From Patescibacteria group bacterium (GTDB lineage Bacteria; Patescibacteriota; Gracilibacteria; BD1-5; UBA2023): 6,619 nucleotides of DNA. Made by a program: the position numbers and the translations under genes. Under the pieces are notes generated by a model. That model made no database searches. It was not told the DNA's origin and saw only the letters and a list, made by a program, of their open reading frames with translations. Below, piece by piece: positions 1 through 6,619 of the stretch; within the stretch, counting starts at the first letter, position 1; every line of letters begins with the position of its first letter. The stretch lies in contig JAUPLX010000037.1 of NCBI GenBank assembly GCA_030836665.1, positions 1 through 6,619 of the forward strand, given 5' to 3'.

Positions 1-1913
1 CATCCGCCCGGAAGCTCCGCCGAAGTTTCGAAGCTCTCGTCGGAAGTCACCGTTACCGGATAATCGATTTTCGGACCGACTCCGACGGCATCCCATGCCG
101 CCATGACGGACGGTACGAATGAAGGATCAATCGAATTCGCGGCGTCTATCCAAGCCTGGCGGGCGCTCTGGTAGGTGGCTTCGCTCGTCAGGAAGTGGGA
201 ATTCGTTTCGAAGGCCACGCGCATCGCGTTGGAGAGATCGATTCCGTCGACGCTGTAGAGCAGGCCGTCGTTCGTGCCGTTTCCGCCTTCGGCGAGAAGG
301 TAGTAGAAGAAATTCTGCACGCCGCTGTTCTGGTGTACGCCCCCGTTATCGAACGAACCGGAATACCAGTACGTTCCGAGATATCGGGTAGGCTGTTCTC
401 CGCCGGTACCCACGGTAACGGTATTGGCGGGATCCCGCATGTCGCGAAGGGATGCGTAGTCGATTCCCGGGAGACGGAGAATGTCTTCGCCGATGAGCCA
501 GTCGGCTTTCCCGGAACCGGAATTCGGGTACGAAGCCCGGTCGTCAGCCTGATTCACGAGCTCCACCGTAGCGCCTACGATATCCGAGAAGGATTCGTTC
601 AGGGCTCCGGCCTCGTCTTGGTAAACGAGGTTCGAGGTGTTTTCGGTCCACGCGTGGCCGAATTCGTGGGCTACGACGTCCATGGTAGCGAGCGGGGCGA
701 GGCTCGTTCCGTCGCCGTCTCCGAAGTAAAATCCGTCCCCGGGGTTCCAAAAAGCGTTATTGTATCCGGTTCCGTAGTGTACGGTAAAAGGCAAGAGGGT
801 TTGCCCCGTGCTCGTGAAATCGATATTGGCGACGGCGAATCCGTATCCCTTGAAAAAATCGAGGGTTTTCTGGAGGTTATAGGCCGCCGAGACCTCGGTC
901 CGGTCGGAGGTTTCCCAATTCGTCCCCACGCGGTTCGCTACGTCCCGGGCGTCGGAATACGTTCCGCTGTTGGTGGAATAGTTGTACACGTACGCGAGCC
1001 GGTCCGCGGGATCCCACATGTAATTCTTCCCGTCACCGGAATACAGGGTCCCCGAAAAAGAAACCACGCCGCCACCCTCTCATTCGAGCAGGCTTCCGGA
1101 GAGGTTCACGGGAGCGTTATGCGTGACGGTATCGTAAGAGCGAAGTATTTTTCCCGTCTTCGCGTTCACGACGTAGCGGATTTTGGACAATCCTTCCTTG
1201 GGGTCTTCGAAAGAAGCGTCGTACTGCCATACGAGATTTTGTCCCGAGGGTTCCGAGAGGATCGCGAGTTCCGGTTCGGAAGTTTTGAACTTCGGTTTTT
1301 TCGAATTCGCCTTCCGTGCCTTTTCCAAGGCCGCGGCGGCGTTGATCTTCGCGACGGTATCCACTTTAATTTCGGGAACGTAGTCCCCGTCGATCTGGTA
1401 GAGGTTGCCGGTTTCGTCCACGTGCCCGACGATTCCGTCCCCGATGACCGGAAGCCCGGCGTAGGTCTGTTTCAGGCGGACGTGGCGTTCTTTCGTCACC
1501 TTGGAAACGCTTTCTTCGGAGACTTCGAGTTTCGGTTTTTTTGCCGTTTTCGAAGTTTTTACGCCGTAGAGAGGGGAGAGGTCGTCGAATACCGCTTGGG
1601 CGTCAACTGCCACGTTTTTCGAAACGCGCGTCTTGATTCCGCGGATTTGGGAGGGTTTTTCAGCGGATTCGTCCCACCGGATCTTCGCCTTGGCGTATTT
1701 CGAGGTTTTTCCCGAGCGGGCAAGGGATTCGCTTCCCGCTTTAAGGCGGGATTTCAATTCCGCCGAAGCGCCGATTATCGGAGAATCGGGAGTTTTCGCC
1801 GATACGGTCGGGGTTTTTTCCCGTGCGTCGACGAGGGGGGCGATGAGGGCCGATTGAAAAAATACAGCCCCGGAAACGGCGGCTGCGAGAAGTTTTTTTG
1901 CGGAAAAGGACAT
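1..1913 (-). CDS. Secreted M4 (thermolysin-like) zinc metalloprotease, C-terminus cut by window edge, one in-frame TGA
   Basis: An exported zinc endopeptidase that would digest proteins outside the cell. Codons 1-30 form a signal peptide: MSFSAKK, a hydrophobic stretch, then VDA as a likely cleavage site. An FTP-type propeptide lies at about 100-180 and a PepSY-like segment at about 188-258. The M4 catalytic domain follows: GYNNAFW near 383, zinc motif HEFGH at 416-420 with catalytic Glu417, third zinc ligand Glu440 in NESFSD, and the acid-base His527 in DNGGVHQNSG. The H420-E440 spacing of 20 equals thermolysin H146-E166. The His420-His527 distance (107) exceeds thermolysin's 85, so there is an insertion. 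About 637 codons are visible; after about 615 a new segment (DYPVTVTSDESFET) probably begins a C-terminal domain outside the window. Codon 278 is TGA, and the same frame continues through the whole catalytic domain. Either TGA is read as an amino acid, probably Gly, or this is a recent nonsense mutant. Start ATG chosen for the signal peptide; no Shine-Dalgarno is visible. Confidence 0.93.
1080..1082 (-). other. In-frame TGA, codon 278 of the M4 protease
   Basis: The frame reads NLSGSLLE, TGA, EGGGVVSFSGTL. No frame change is needed on either side, and the 359 codons downstream to the window edge contain no other stop. A Gly here gives GEGGG, a motif I recall at this position in related M4 proteins (from memory). 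GGA differs from TGA by one base. The observation is direct; decoding as Gly is inference. Confidence 0.95.
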
Positions 1914-1924
1914 GATGCCGAAGA

Positions 1925-1952
1925 ATTATGGCAATACCGTAGTACATTGCAC
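1925..1952 (-). promoter_or_regulatory. Possible promoter of the M4 protease gene
   Basis: Read on the minus strand, GTGCAA (1947-1952), a 16-base spacer and CATAAT (1925-1930) resemble a sigma-70 promoter. The -10 box ends 11 bases before the ATG, so the leader would be only a few bases long and has no room for a ribosome binding site. The -35 match is weak. Confidence 0.35.
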
Positions 1953-1997
1953 CATATCCGCTTTCGTTTCGCAAATTTGGAGACGGGATAATTTCAT

Positions 1998-2026
1998 TTG
2001 GATTCGCGGCGCGTTTTCCATAGAAT
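1998..2026 (+). promoter_or_regulatory. Probable sigma-70 promoter of gatB
   Basis: TTGGAT (1998-2003), a 17-base spacer and TAGAAT (2021-2026) make a good sigma-70-type promoter. It predicts a start near 2033 and a leader of about 38 bases. No Shine-Dalgarno sequence precedes the gatB ATG. Confidence 0.6.
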
Positions 2027-2034
2027 GCGCGCCG
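2007..2034. repeat. Inverted repeat flanking the gatB -10 box
   Basis: CGGCGCG (2007-2013) and CGCGCCG (2028-2034) are perfect 7-base inverted arms separated by 14 bases that contain the -10 box TAGAAT. This could be an operator, or the right arm may simply mark the transcription start. Similar arrangements surround three other proposed -10 boxes in this window. Confidence 0.5.
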
Positions 2035-2071
2035 TCCCACCAAGCACGAAGAACCACGTAAAGTCCTTTGA

Positions 2072-3511
<1,440 letters not shown>

Positions 3512-3524
3512 GCAGGAACTCATA

Positions 3525-3552
3525 TTGACTTTATTAATCGCGAAGGTATAAA
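3525..3552 (+). promoter_or_regulatory. Strong sigma-70 promoter of the small gene
   Basis: TTGACT (3525-3530), a 16-base spacer and TATAAA (3547-3552) make the best promoter match in the window. It predicts a start near 3559 and a leader of about 60 bases. The -10 box lies in the loop of the inverted repeat at 3536-3567. Confidence 0.65.
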
Positions 3553-3571
3553 AATGCCGTCGCGATTTTTT
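3536..3571 (+). terminator. Inverted repeat with T-run: possible gatB terminator or operator
   Basis: AATCGCGA (3536-3543) and TCGCGATT (3560-3567) are perfect 8-base inverted arms with a 16-base loop, followed by a six-T run (3566-3571). Downstream of gatB this could act as an intrinsic terminator, though the loop is long and the stem has only moderate GC. Its loop carries the -10 box of the next gene, so an operator role is equally possible. Confidence 0.5.
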
Positions 3572-3604
3572 CGCACGCTACAAAGCCGAACAAAAACCCA
3601 TCAA

Positions 3605-3615
3605 AAGGAGAAGGA
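3605..3615 (+). promoter_or_regulatory. Strong purine-rich Shine-Dalgarno of the small gene
   Basis: AAGGAG (3605-3610) lies 10 bases before the ATG and is followed by a second AAGGA (3611-3615) five bases before it. This is the only clear ribosome binding site in the window. It fixes the start of the small gene and suggests high expression. Confidence 0.8.
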
Positions 3616-3620
3616 AGAAA

Positions 3621-3881
3621 ATGACGCATCCACATGCCAATTCCGGCGCGCCGACCTGCATTCCGGTCGCGTTCGGAAAAATTCCGGAAATCTCGGTTTT
3701 CCTCAATTCGGTAAGGACCTGCGACGACCGCACGCTCAAGATGCGCTTGGCCGAACTCGAGGCCGAGGAAATGACGGGCGCCGACTGGAACGCCTTCGGC
3801 ATCGCGGCGCGCGCAGTCCTCGTCAACCATCCGGCCTACGGACCCGTGCTGGAAATCATCCAGCGCAAGGGCGGAATCTGA
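3621..3881 (+). CDS. Small uncharacterised protein, 86 residues under the standard code
   Basis: I do not recognise this protein. It is soluble-looking, without a signal peptide or membrane segment. An N-terminal Pro/Ala/Gly-rich stretch (THPHANSGAPTC) leads into a largely helical body with an acidic patch (AELEAEEMTGADW) and ends IIQRKGGI. Two cysteines (C13 and C34) are not in a recognisable metal motif. The gene has its own strong promoter, a strong Shine-Dalgarno and a terminator, so it is an independent and probably well-expressed unit. Its codons resemble those of neighbouring genes. The end is uncertain. The frame stops at TGA (3879-3881), 36 bases before a terminator hairpin. If TGA encodes Gly in this organism, the frame runs on to TAA at 3960-3962, giving 113 residues with a basic segment KRRNQRLKGG, but then the hairpin would lie inside the gene. 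The standard end looks more natural here, which makes this the main evidence against recoding. Confidence 0.75.
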   Translation: MTHPHANSGAPTCIPVAFGKIPEISVFLNSVRTCDDRTLKMRLAELEAEEMTGADWNAFGIAARAVLVNHPAYGPVLEIIQRKGGI

Positions 3882-3917
3882 AAGCGTCGCAACCAACGCC
3901 TGAAAGGAGGCAACGAA

Positions 3918-3943
3918 ATCCCCGCGGAAAGCGGGGATTTTTT
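3918..3943 (+). terminator. Intrinsic terminator of the small gene
   Basis: ATCCCCGC (3918-3925), loop GGAAA (3926-3930) and GCGGGGAT (3931-3938) form a perfect 8-base stem followed by a T-run (3938-3943). It sits between two convergent genes. On the minus strand the stem is followed only by TTCGTT, so termination of the MetAP transcript would be weaker. Confidence 0.9.
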
Positions 3944-3958
3944 ACTACGGGTTTCTCA

Positions 3959-4735
3959 TTAATCGGCGACGGTAAGGATTTCGCACCCGTCCTCCGTGAC
4001 GAGAAGCGTATGTTCGAATTGGGCCGAAAGTTTGCCGTCGAAAGTCTTTACCGTCCACTCGTCGGAAAGGAGTTTGGTCTTGTGCGTTCCGAGATTGATC
4101 ATCGGCTCGATGGTGAATACCATTCCGGCTTCCATTTTCGCTCCGGAATCTTTCGGGGCCTTATGGACGATATAGGGTTCTTCGTGAAAATAAATGCCCG
4201 TTCCGTGGCCGGTATAGTCGCGCACGACCCCGTATCCGAATTTTTCGGCGTAGTTCGCTATGGCGTAGCCGATGTTTCCGAAACGGTTTCCCGGCCGTAC
4301 TTCGGAAATGCCGATTTCGAGGCACTTTTTCGCTACCTCGACGAGTTTCGCCGCCTCTTTCGAAACGTTGCCGACGAGATAGGTACGGGAAGTGTCGCCG
4401 TAATATCCGTCGACGATGGTGGTAACGTCGACGTTGACGATATCGCCGTCTTTGAGGATCGTTTTCGAATCCGGGATGCCGTGGCATACGGTATCGCCGA
4501 TGGAAATGCAGGTGAATTTCGGATATCCGTGGTATCCGATGCAGGCGGAAACGCCCCCGCGTTTCAGGATGAAGGCGTTGCAGACATTGTCGAGGTCTTC
4601 GGTGGAAATTCCGGGTTTGACGTACTCCCCGATCATGTCGAGGGTGGCCGCGGCAAGTCGCGAAGAAATGCGGATGCCTTCGATTTGTTCCGGGGTTTTG
4701 ACGATGATTCAGCCCTTCCGCTGATGTTTGGACAT
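3959..4735 (-). CDS. map: Methionine aminopeptidase type I, with one in-frame TGA at codon 9
   Basis: A cytoplasmic dinuclear-metal exopeptidase that removes the initiator methionine from new proteins. Numbered from the ATG at 4735, the metal ligands are Asp103, Asp114, His177, Glu210 and Glu241. Their spacings (11, 63, 33, 31) equal those of E. coli MetAP (D97, D108, H171, E204, E235). The substrate histidines are His85 (CHGIP) and His184 (FHEEP). The product is about 258 residues against 264 in E. coli, and ends with TAA. Reading begins MSKHQRKG, then TGA, then the conserved IIVKTPEQIEGIR. No ATG, GTG or TTG lies between the TGA and Met34 (4636). Starting there would delete the N-terminal KTPEQIEGIR segment and first helix, although these are visibly conserved. 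TGA is therefore probably read as an amino acid (Gly fits); a rival is initiation at the ATC directly after it. An essential gene is unlikely to be a pseudogene. Convergent with the small gene, divergent from the ABC-F gene. Confidence 0.92.
4709..4711 (-). other. In-frame TGA, codon 9 of methionine aminopeptidase
   Basis: The frame reads MSKHQRKG, TGA, IIVKTPEQIEG. The TGA aligns with about residue 2 of E. coli MetAP, where sequence is variable, so Gly is allowed but not proven. The frame is open from here to the natural TAA at 3959-3961. Confidence 0.9.
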
Positions 4736-4759
4736 AGTGGTTTTCGAAAAGAATGGGGG

Positions 4760-4787
4760 AGTATATCCCCTTTGGACATGAACGCAA
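4760..4787 (-). promoter_or_regulatory. Possible promoter of the MetAP gene
   Basis: On the minus strand TTGCGT (4782-4787), a 16-base spacer and TATACT (4760-4765) resemble a sigma-70 promoter, with a good -10 and a weak -35. The predicted leader is about 18 bases and leads to the ATG at 4735, upstream of the in-frame TGA. The -10 box overlaps a GGGGA-N5-TCCCC inverted repeat (4756-4770). Confidence 0.45.
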
Positions 4788-4788
4788 A

Positions 4789-4816
4789 TTGCAAAAAACC
4801 GCGCGCGGAATATTAT
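4789..4816 (+). promoter_or_regulatory. Probable promoter of the ABC-F gene, predicting a leaderless mRNA
   Basis: TTGCAA (4789-4794), a 16-base spacer and TATTAT (4811-4816) match sigma-70 boxes. Only seven bases separate the -10 box from the ATG at 4824, so transcription would begin at or next to the start codon. The -35 box abuts the divergent MetAP -35 box, so the two promoters probably compete or share control. Confidence 0.5.
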
Positions 4817-4822
4817 CCGCGC
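4803..4822. repeat. Inverted repeat flanking the ABC-F -10 box
   Basis: GCGCGGA (4803-4809) and TCCGCGC (4816-4822) are perfect 7-base inverted arms around the six bases ATATTA, overlapping the -10 box. It ends two bases before the ATG. It could bind a repressor or form a cruciform; there is no T-run, so it is not a terminator. Confidence 0.5.
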
Positions 4823-4823
4823 C

Positions 4824-6560
4824 ATGCGCCACCTGAACGTCAAAATAGAACGGTACGAACTTCCCGGAGGAGAAATCCTTATCCGGGATACTTCGCTTAT
4901 CATCAACGACGACGACCGTATCGCGGTGGTGGGCGGAAACGGAGCGGGAAAAACGACTTTCATGAAGGTCGTCACGGGTGAAAAAACCATGGCCGACGAA
5001 TCGGGCGAGCGGTTCATGGGACGCTGCGTCGCTTCGGTCGACAATACCGGAGGGCTCACGCTCGGATATCTCGCCCAAATCCACTTCGACCAAGAAGAAA
5101 AAACCGTTTTCGAAGAACTCCGCAACGCTTTTCCGCTCGTTTTGGAAGCCGAAGCCGAACTCGCCGCATCGGAAGCCGGATTGCAAGACGGAGGCGTGGA
5201 GCGCTACAGTGAGGCGCTCGAACGGTACAAGGCCGTAGGCGGATACGACTACGAACGCGAAATCGACCGCGTCGCCCGGGGAATCGGGATATTCCAACTC
5301 CTCAGCTCCAAACTCAAGGAGGTTTCCGGCGGACAGCGCACGAAAATCGCCCTCGCGAAAATCCTTCTCCTCAAGCCGGATTTCCTCCTTTTGGACGAAC
5401 CGACGAATTTCATCGACCTCAAAAGTGCGGAATGGCTCGAAAAGTACCTCCAGGAATCCTGGAAGGGCGGCTATCTCATCATCTCCCACGACCGCGAATT
5501 CCTCGACGCCACCTGTACGAAAGTCTACGACGTGGTCAAAGGGCGCCCCATCGTGGAATACGTGGGGAATTACTCGGATTACGTCTACGAAAAACGGAAA
5601 AAAGAAGAACGGCTCATCGAGGAATACGAACGCCATCTCGAACTCGTCAAAACCGAGAAATCCCTCATCAACCGATTTCGCGCCGGTTCGCGGGCAGGCT
5701 TCGCCAAGAGCCGTGAAAAAATGCTCGAACGCTTGGAGGAACCGGAAAAACCCTTCATTCCGCCGCGCCCGAAATTCCGCTTCGAATTTTCCGAGCGCCC
5801 GGGCGAAAAGATCCTCGAATTCAAGGAAGCCTTCATCGGACGCAAGGAACCGCTCTTCTTCATCAGTGAGGTCGTGATGCGGGAAAAGAACCGCATCGGG
5901 GTCGTCGGCGAGAACGGGGCGGGGAAGTCCACCCTTATCAAGACCATTCTCGGCCGCATCCCGCTCCTCGACGGGTATTTCTCGAAGCACAAGGCCCTCG
6001 ATATCGCCTACTACTCGCAAATGCACGAGGAACTCGACATGGAGGCGAGCGTCCTTGCCAATTTCGAGCGCGCGGGATTCGCTTTCACCCGCGAACGGCT
6101 CGCATCGATTCTCGGGAACTACGGATTCGAGTATTCCGACGTCGACCGGAGGGTCCGCGATTTTTCGGGAGGGCAGGTTTCTAAAATCCTCTTCTCGATG
6201 ATTGGCCTCCGCCCCTCGAACATCCTCATATTGGACGAACCGACCAACCATCTCGACTACGACTCCCGCGAAGCCCTCGAAAAGACCCTGAAGGAATATC
6301 CGGGAACCATATTGTTCATTTCCCACGACCGCTACTTCGTGAACAAGGTCGCGAGCCATCTCTGGATCGTGGAAGACGGTGAATTGACGGTGTCCTATGG
6401 GAATTACGCCGATTACCGGCTGAAGAAAGACCGCGGAATCTCATACGACGTATCGCTCTGGAACGACGAAGGGGAGCTGGATATGGTATTGGAAGAGAAG
6501 CTCGGCAAGGCCGAGGCTAAGCGCATCAAGGAGAAATTCGGCAGGAATAACCGCAAATAG
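4824..6560 (+). CDS. ABC-F family ATP-binding protein (ribosome-associated translation factor)
   Basis: ABC-F proteins are soluble ATPases with two nucleotide-binding domains and no membrane part. They bind the ribosomal E site, where they rescue stalled ribosomes or protect them from antibiotics. This 578-residue protein has the full layout. Domain 1: Walker A GGNGAGKTT (37-45), signature VSGGQ (167-171), Walker B ending LDEPTNFID (190-198) and H-loop His222. Then comes a charged helical linker (about 255-310) with the RFRAGSRAGFAKSREKM segment typical of the P-site tRNA interaction motif. Domain 2: Walker A GENGAGKST (362-370), signature FSGGQ (447-451), Walker B LDEPTNHLD (470-478) and H-loop His501. 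Domain 1 has NFID where most ABC-F proteins have NHLD. A basic tail follows (KAEAKRIKEKFGRNNRK). There is no in-frame TGA; the stop is TAG. The next gene starts four bases after the stop, so they are probably co-transcribed. The subfamily (Uup, EttA, YdiF or a resistance type) cannot be assigned by eye. Confidence 0.96.
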   Translation: MRHLNVKIERYELPGGEILIRDTSLIINDDDRIAVVGGNGAGKTTFMKVVTGEKTMADESGERFMGRCVASVDNTGGLTLGYLAQIHFDQEEKTVFEELRNAFPLVLEAEAELAASEAGLQDGGVERYSEALERYKAVGGYDYEREIDRVARGIGIFQLLSSKLKEVSGGQRTKIALAKILLLKPDFLLLDEPTNFIDLKSAEWLEKYLQESWKGGYLIISHDREFLDATCTKVYDVVKGRPIVEYVGNYSDYVYEKRKKEERLIEEYERHLELVKTEKSLINRFRAGSRAGFAKSREKMLERLEEPEKPFIPPRPKFRFEFSERPGEKILEFKEAFIGRKEPLFFISEVVMREKNRIGVVGENGAGKSTLIKTILGRIPLLDGYFSKHKALDIAYYSQMHEELDMEASVLANFERAGFAFTRERLASILGNYGFEYSDVDRRVRDFSGGQVSKILFSMIGLRPSNILILDEPTNHLDYDSREALEKTLKEYPGTILFISHDRYFVNKVASHLWIVEDGELTVSYGNYADYRLKKDRGISYDVSLWNDEGELDMVLEEKLGKAEAKRIKEKFGRNNRK

Positions 6561-6564
6561 GCCC

Positions 6565-6619
6565 ATGAAATCCGACCCATCGATTATTCCCGCGGAATGC
6601 CGCGGCGAACGCGTTGATA
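6565..6619 (+). CDS. Start of a gene, possibly RluA-family pseudouridine synthase, cut by window edge
   Basis: An ATG four bases after the ABC-F stop opens a frame of 18 complete codons to the window end: MKSDPSIIPAECRGERVD. The segment PAECRGERVD resembles the start of RluA/RluD-type rRNA pseudouridine synthases, where an acidic residue and GERLD lead into the S4 RNA-binding domain. That would fit an operon with a ribosome-acting ABC-F protein. The match covers very few residues and no catalytic motif is visible, so the assignment is weak. The close spacing and lack of a clear ribosome binding site suggest translational coupling. Confidence 0.5.
   Translation, partial: MKSDPSIIPAECRGERVD

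Noticed and set aside
1030..1082. TGA as selenocysteine in the M4 protease
   Set aside because: The site is not a redox or Cys position in this family, I see no convincing SECIS-like hairpin just downstream, and a second TGA in MetAP is equally unsuited to selenocysteine.
195..1991. A 598-codon open frame on the plus strand
   Set aside because: It is antisense to the M4 protease, whose motifs are unmistakable. Its product is a low-complexity Gly/Arg/Phe/Val-rich sequence with no domain. GC-rich codon use leaves the opposite strand open.
3959..4636. MetAP starting at Met34 (4636)
   Set aside because: This would remove the conserved N-terminal KTPEQIEGIR segment and first helix, which are visible directly upstream in the same frame.
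3554..4981. A 475-codon plus-strand frame starting in the small gene's leader
   Set aside because: The ATG lies upstream of the expected transcription start, has no Shine-Dalgarno, and the frame runs antisense to map and out of frame with the small gene.
4161..6359. A 732-codon open frame on the minus strand
   Set aside because: It is antisense to the ABC-F gene and runs out of frame through map. The translation is acidic and Phe-rich, then Arg/His-rich, as expected of a shadow frame.

Overview
The window is protein-coding almost throughout, GC-rich (mid-50s % by eye, not counted), compact and bacterial. It holds one partial and three complete recognisable genes, one small unknown gene and the start of another. 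I see no tRNA, rRNA, CRISPR array, transposase or phage gene. GatB, methionine aminopeptidase (MetAP) and an ABC-F ATPase are ordinary housekeeping genes. From memory of family sequences, GatB and MetAP resemble those of Candidate Phyla Radiation bacteria in the Gracilibacteria/Absconditabacteria/Peregrinibacteria neighbourhood; this placement is tentative.

Layout: (1) 1-1913, minus strand, a secreted thermolysin-like M4 metalloprotease running off the left edge. (2) 1914-2071, a divergent promoter region. (3) 2072-3511, plus strand, gatB. (4) 3512-3620, a strong promoter interlaced with an inverted repeat that can also act as the gatB terminator. (5) 3621-3881, plus strand, a small uncharacterised gene with the only strong Shine-Dalgarno sequence here, followed by an intrinsic terminator at 3918-3943. 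(6) 3959-4735, minus strand, MetAP, convergent with the small gene. (7) 4736-4823, a divergent promoter region. (8) 4824-6560, plus strand, ABC-F ATPase. (9) 6565-6619, plus strand, the start of a gene that may encode a RluA-family pseudouridine synthase. GatB, MetAP, ABC-F and the possible pseudouridine synthase all serve translation; the protease is an export product and stands apart.

The main observation is that two otherwise well-preserved genes each contain one in-frame TGA inside sequence that is clearly coding on both sides. In the M4 protease it is codon 278, between the propeptide and an intact catalytic domain, in the context LLE-TGA-EGGG. In MetAP it is codon 9, directly before the conserved N-terminal segment IIVKTPEQIEG. 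Glycine fits both sites. The three conserved genes whose ends are visible stop with TAG, TAA and TAG. This pattern suggests UGA reassigned to glycine (NCBI translation table 25, known from Gracilibacteria and Absconditabacteria), which would be notable in a GC-rich genome. The one piece of counter-evidence is the small unknown gene, whose reading frame ends at a TGA just before a good terminator. Nonsense mutations, readthrough or sequencing error cannot be excluded from this window alone.

A second recurring feature is that four of the five proposed -10 boxes lie inside or at the edge of the loop of a short inverted repeat, and most start codons lack a Shine-Dalgarno sequence. The ABC-F transcript may be leaderless.
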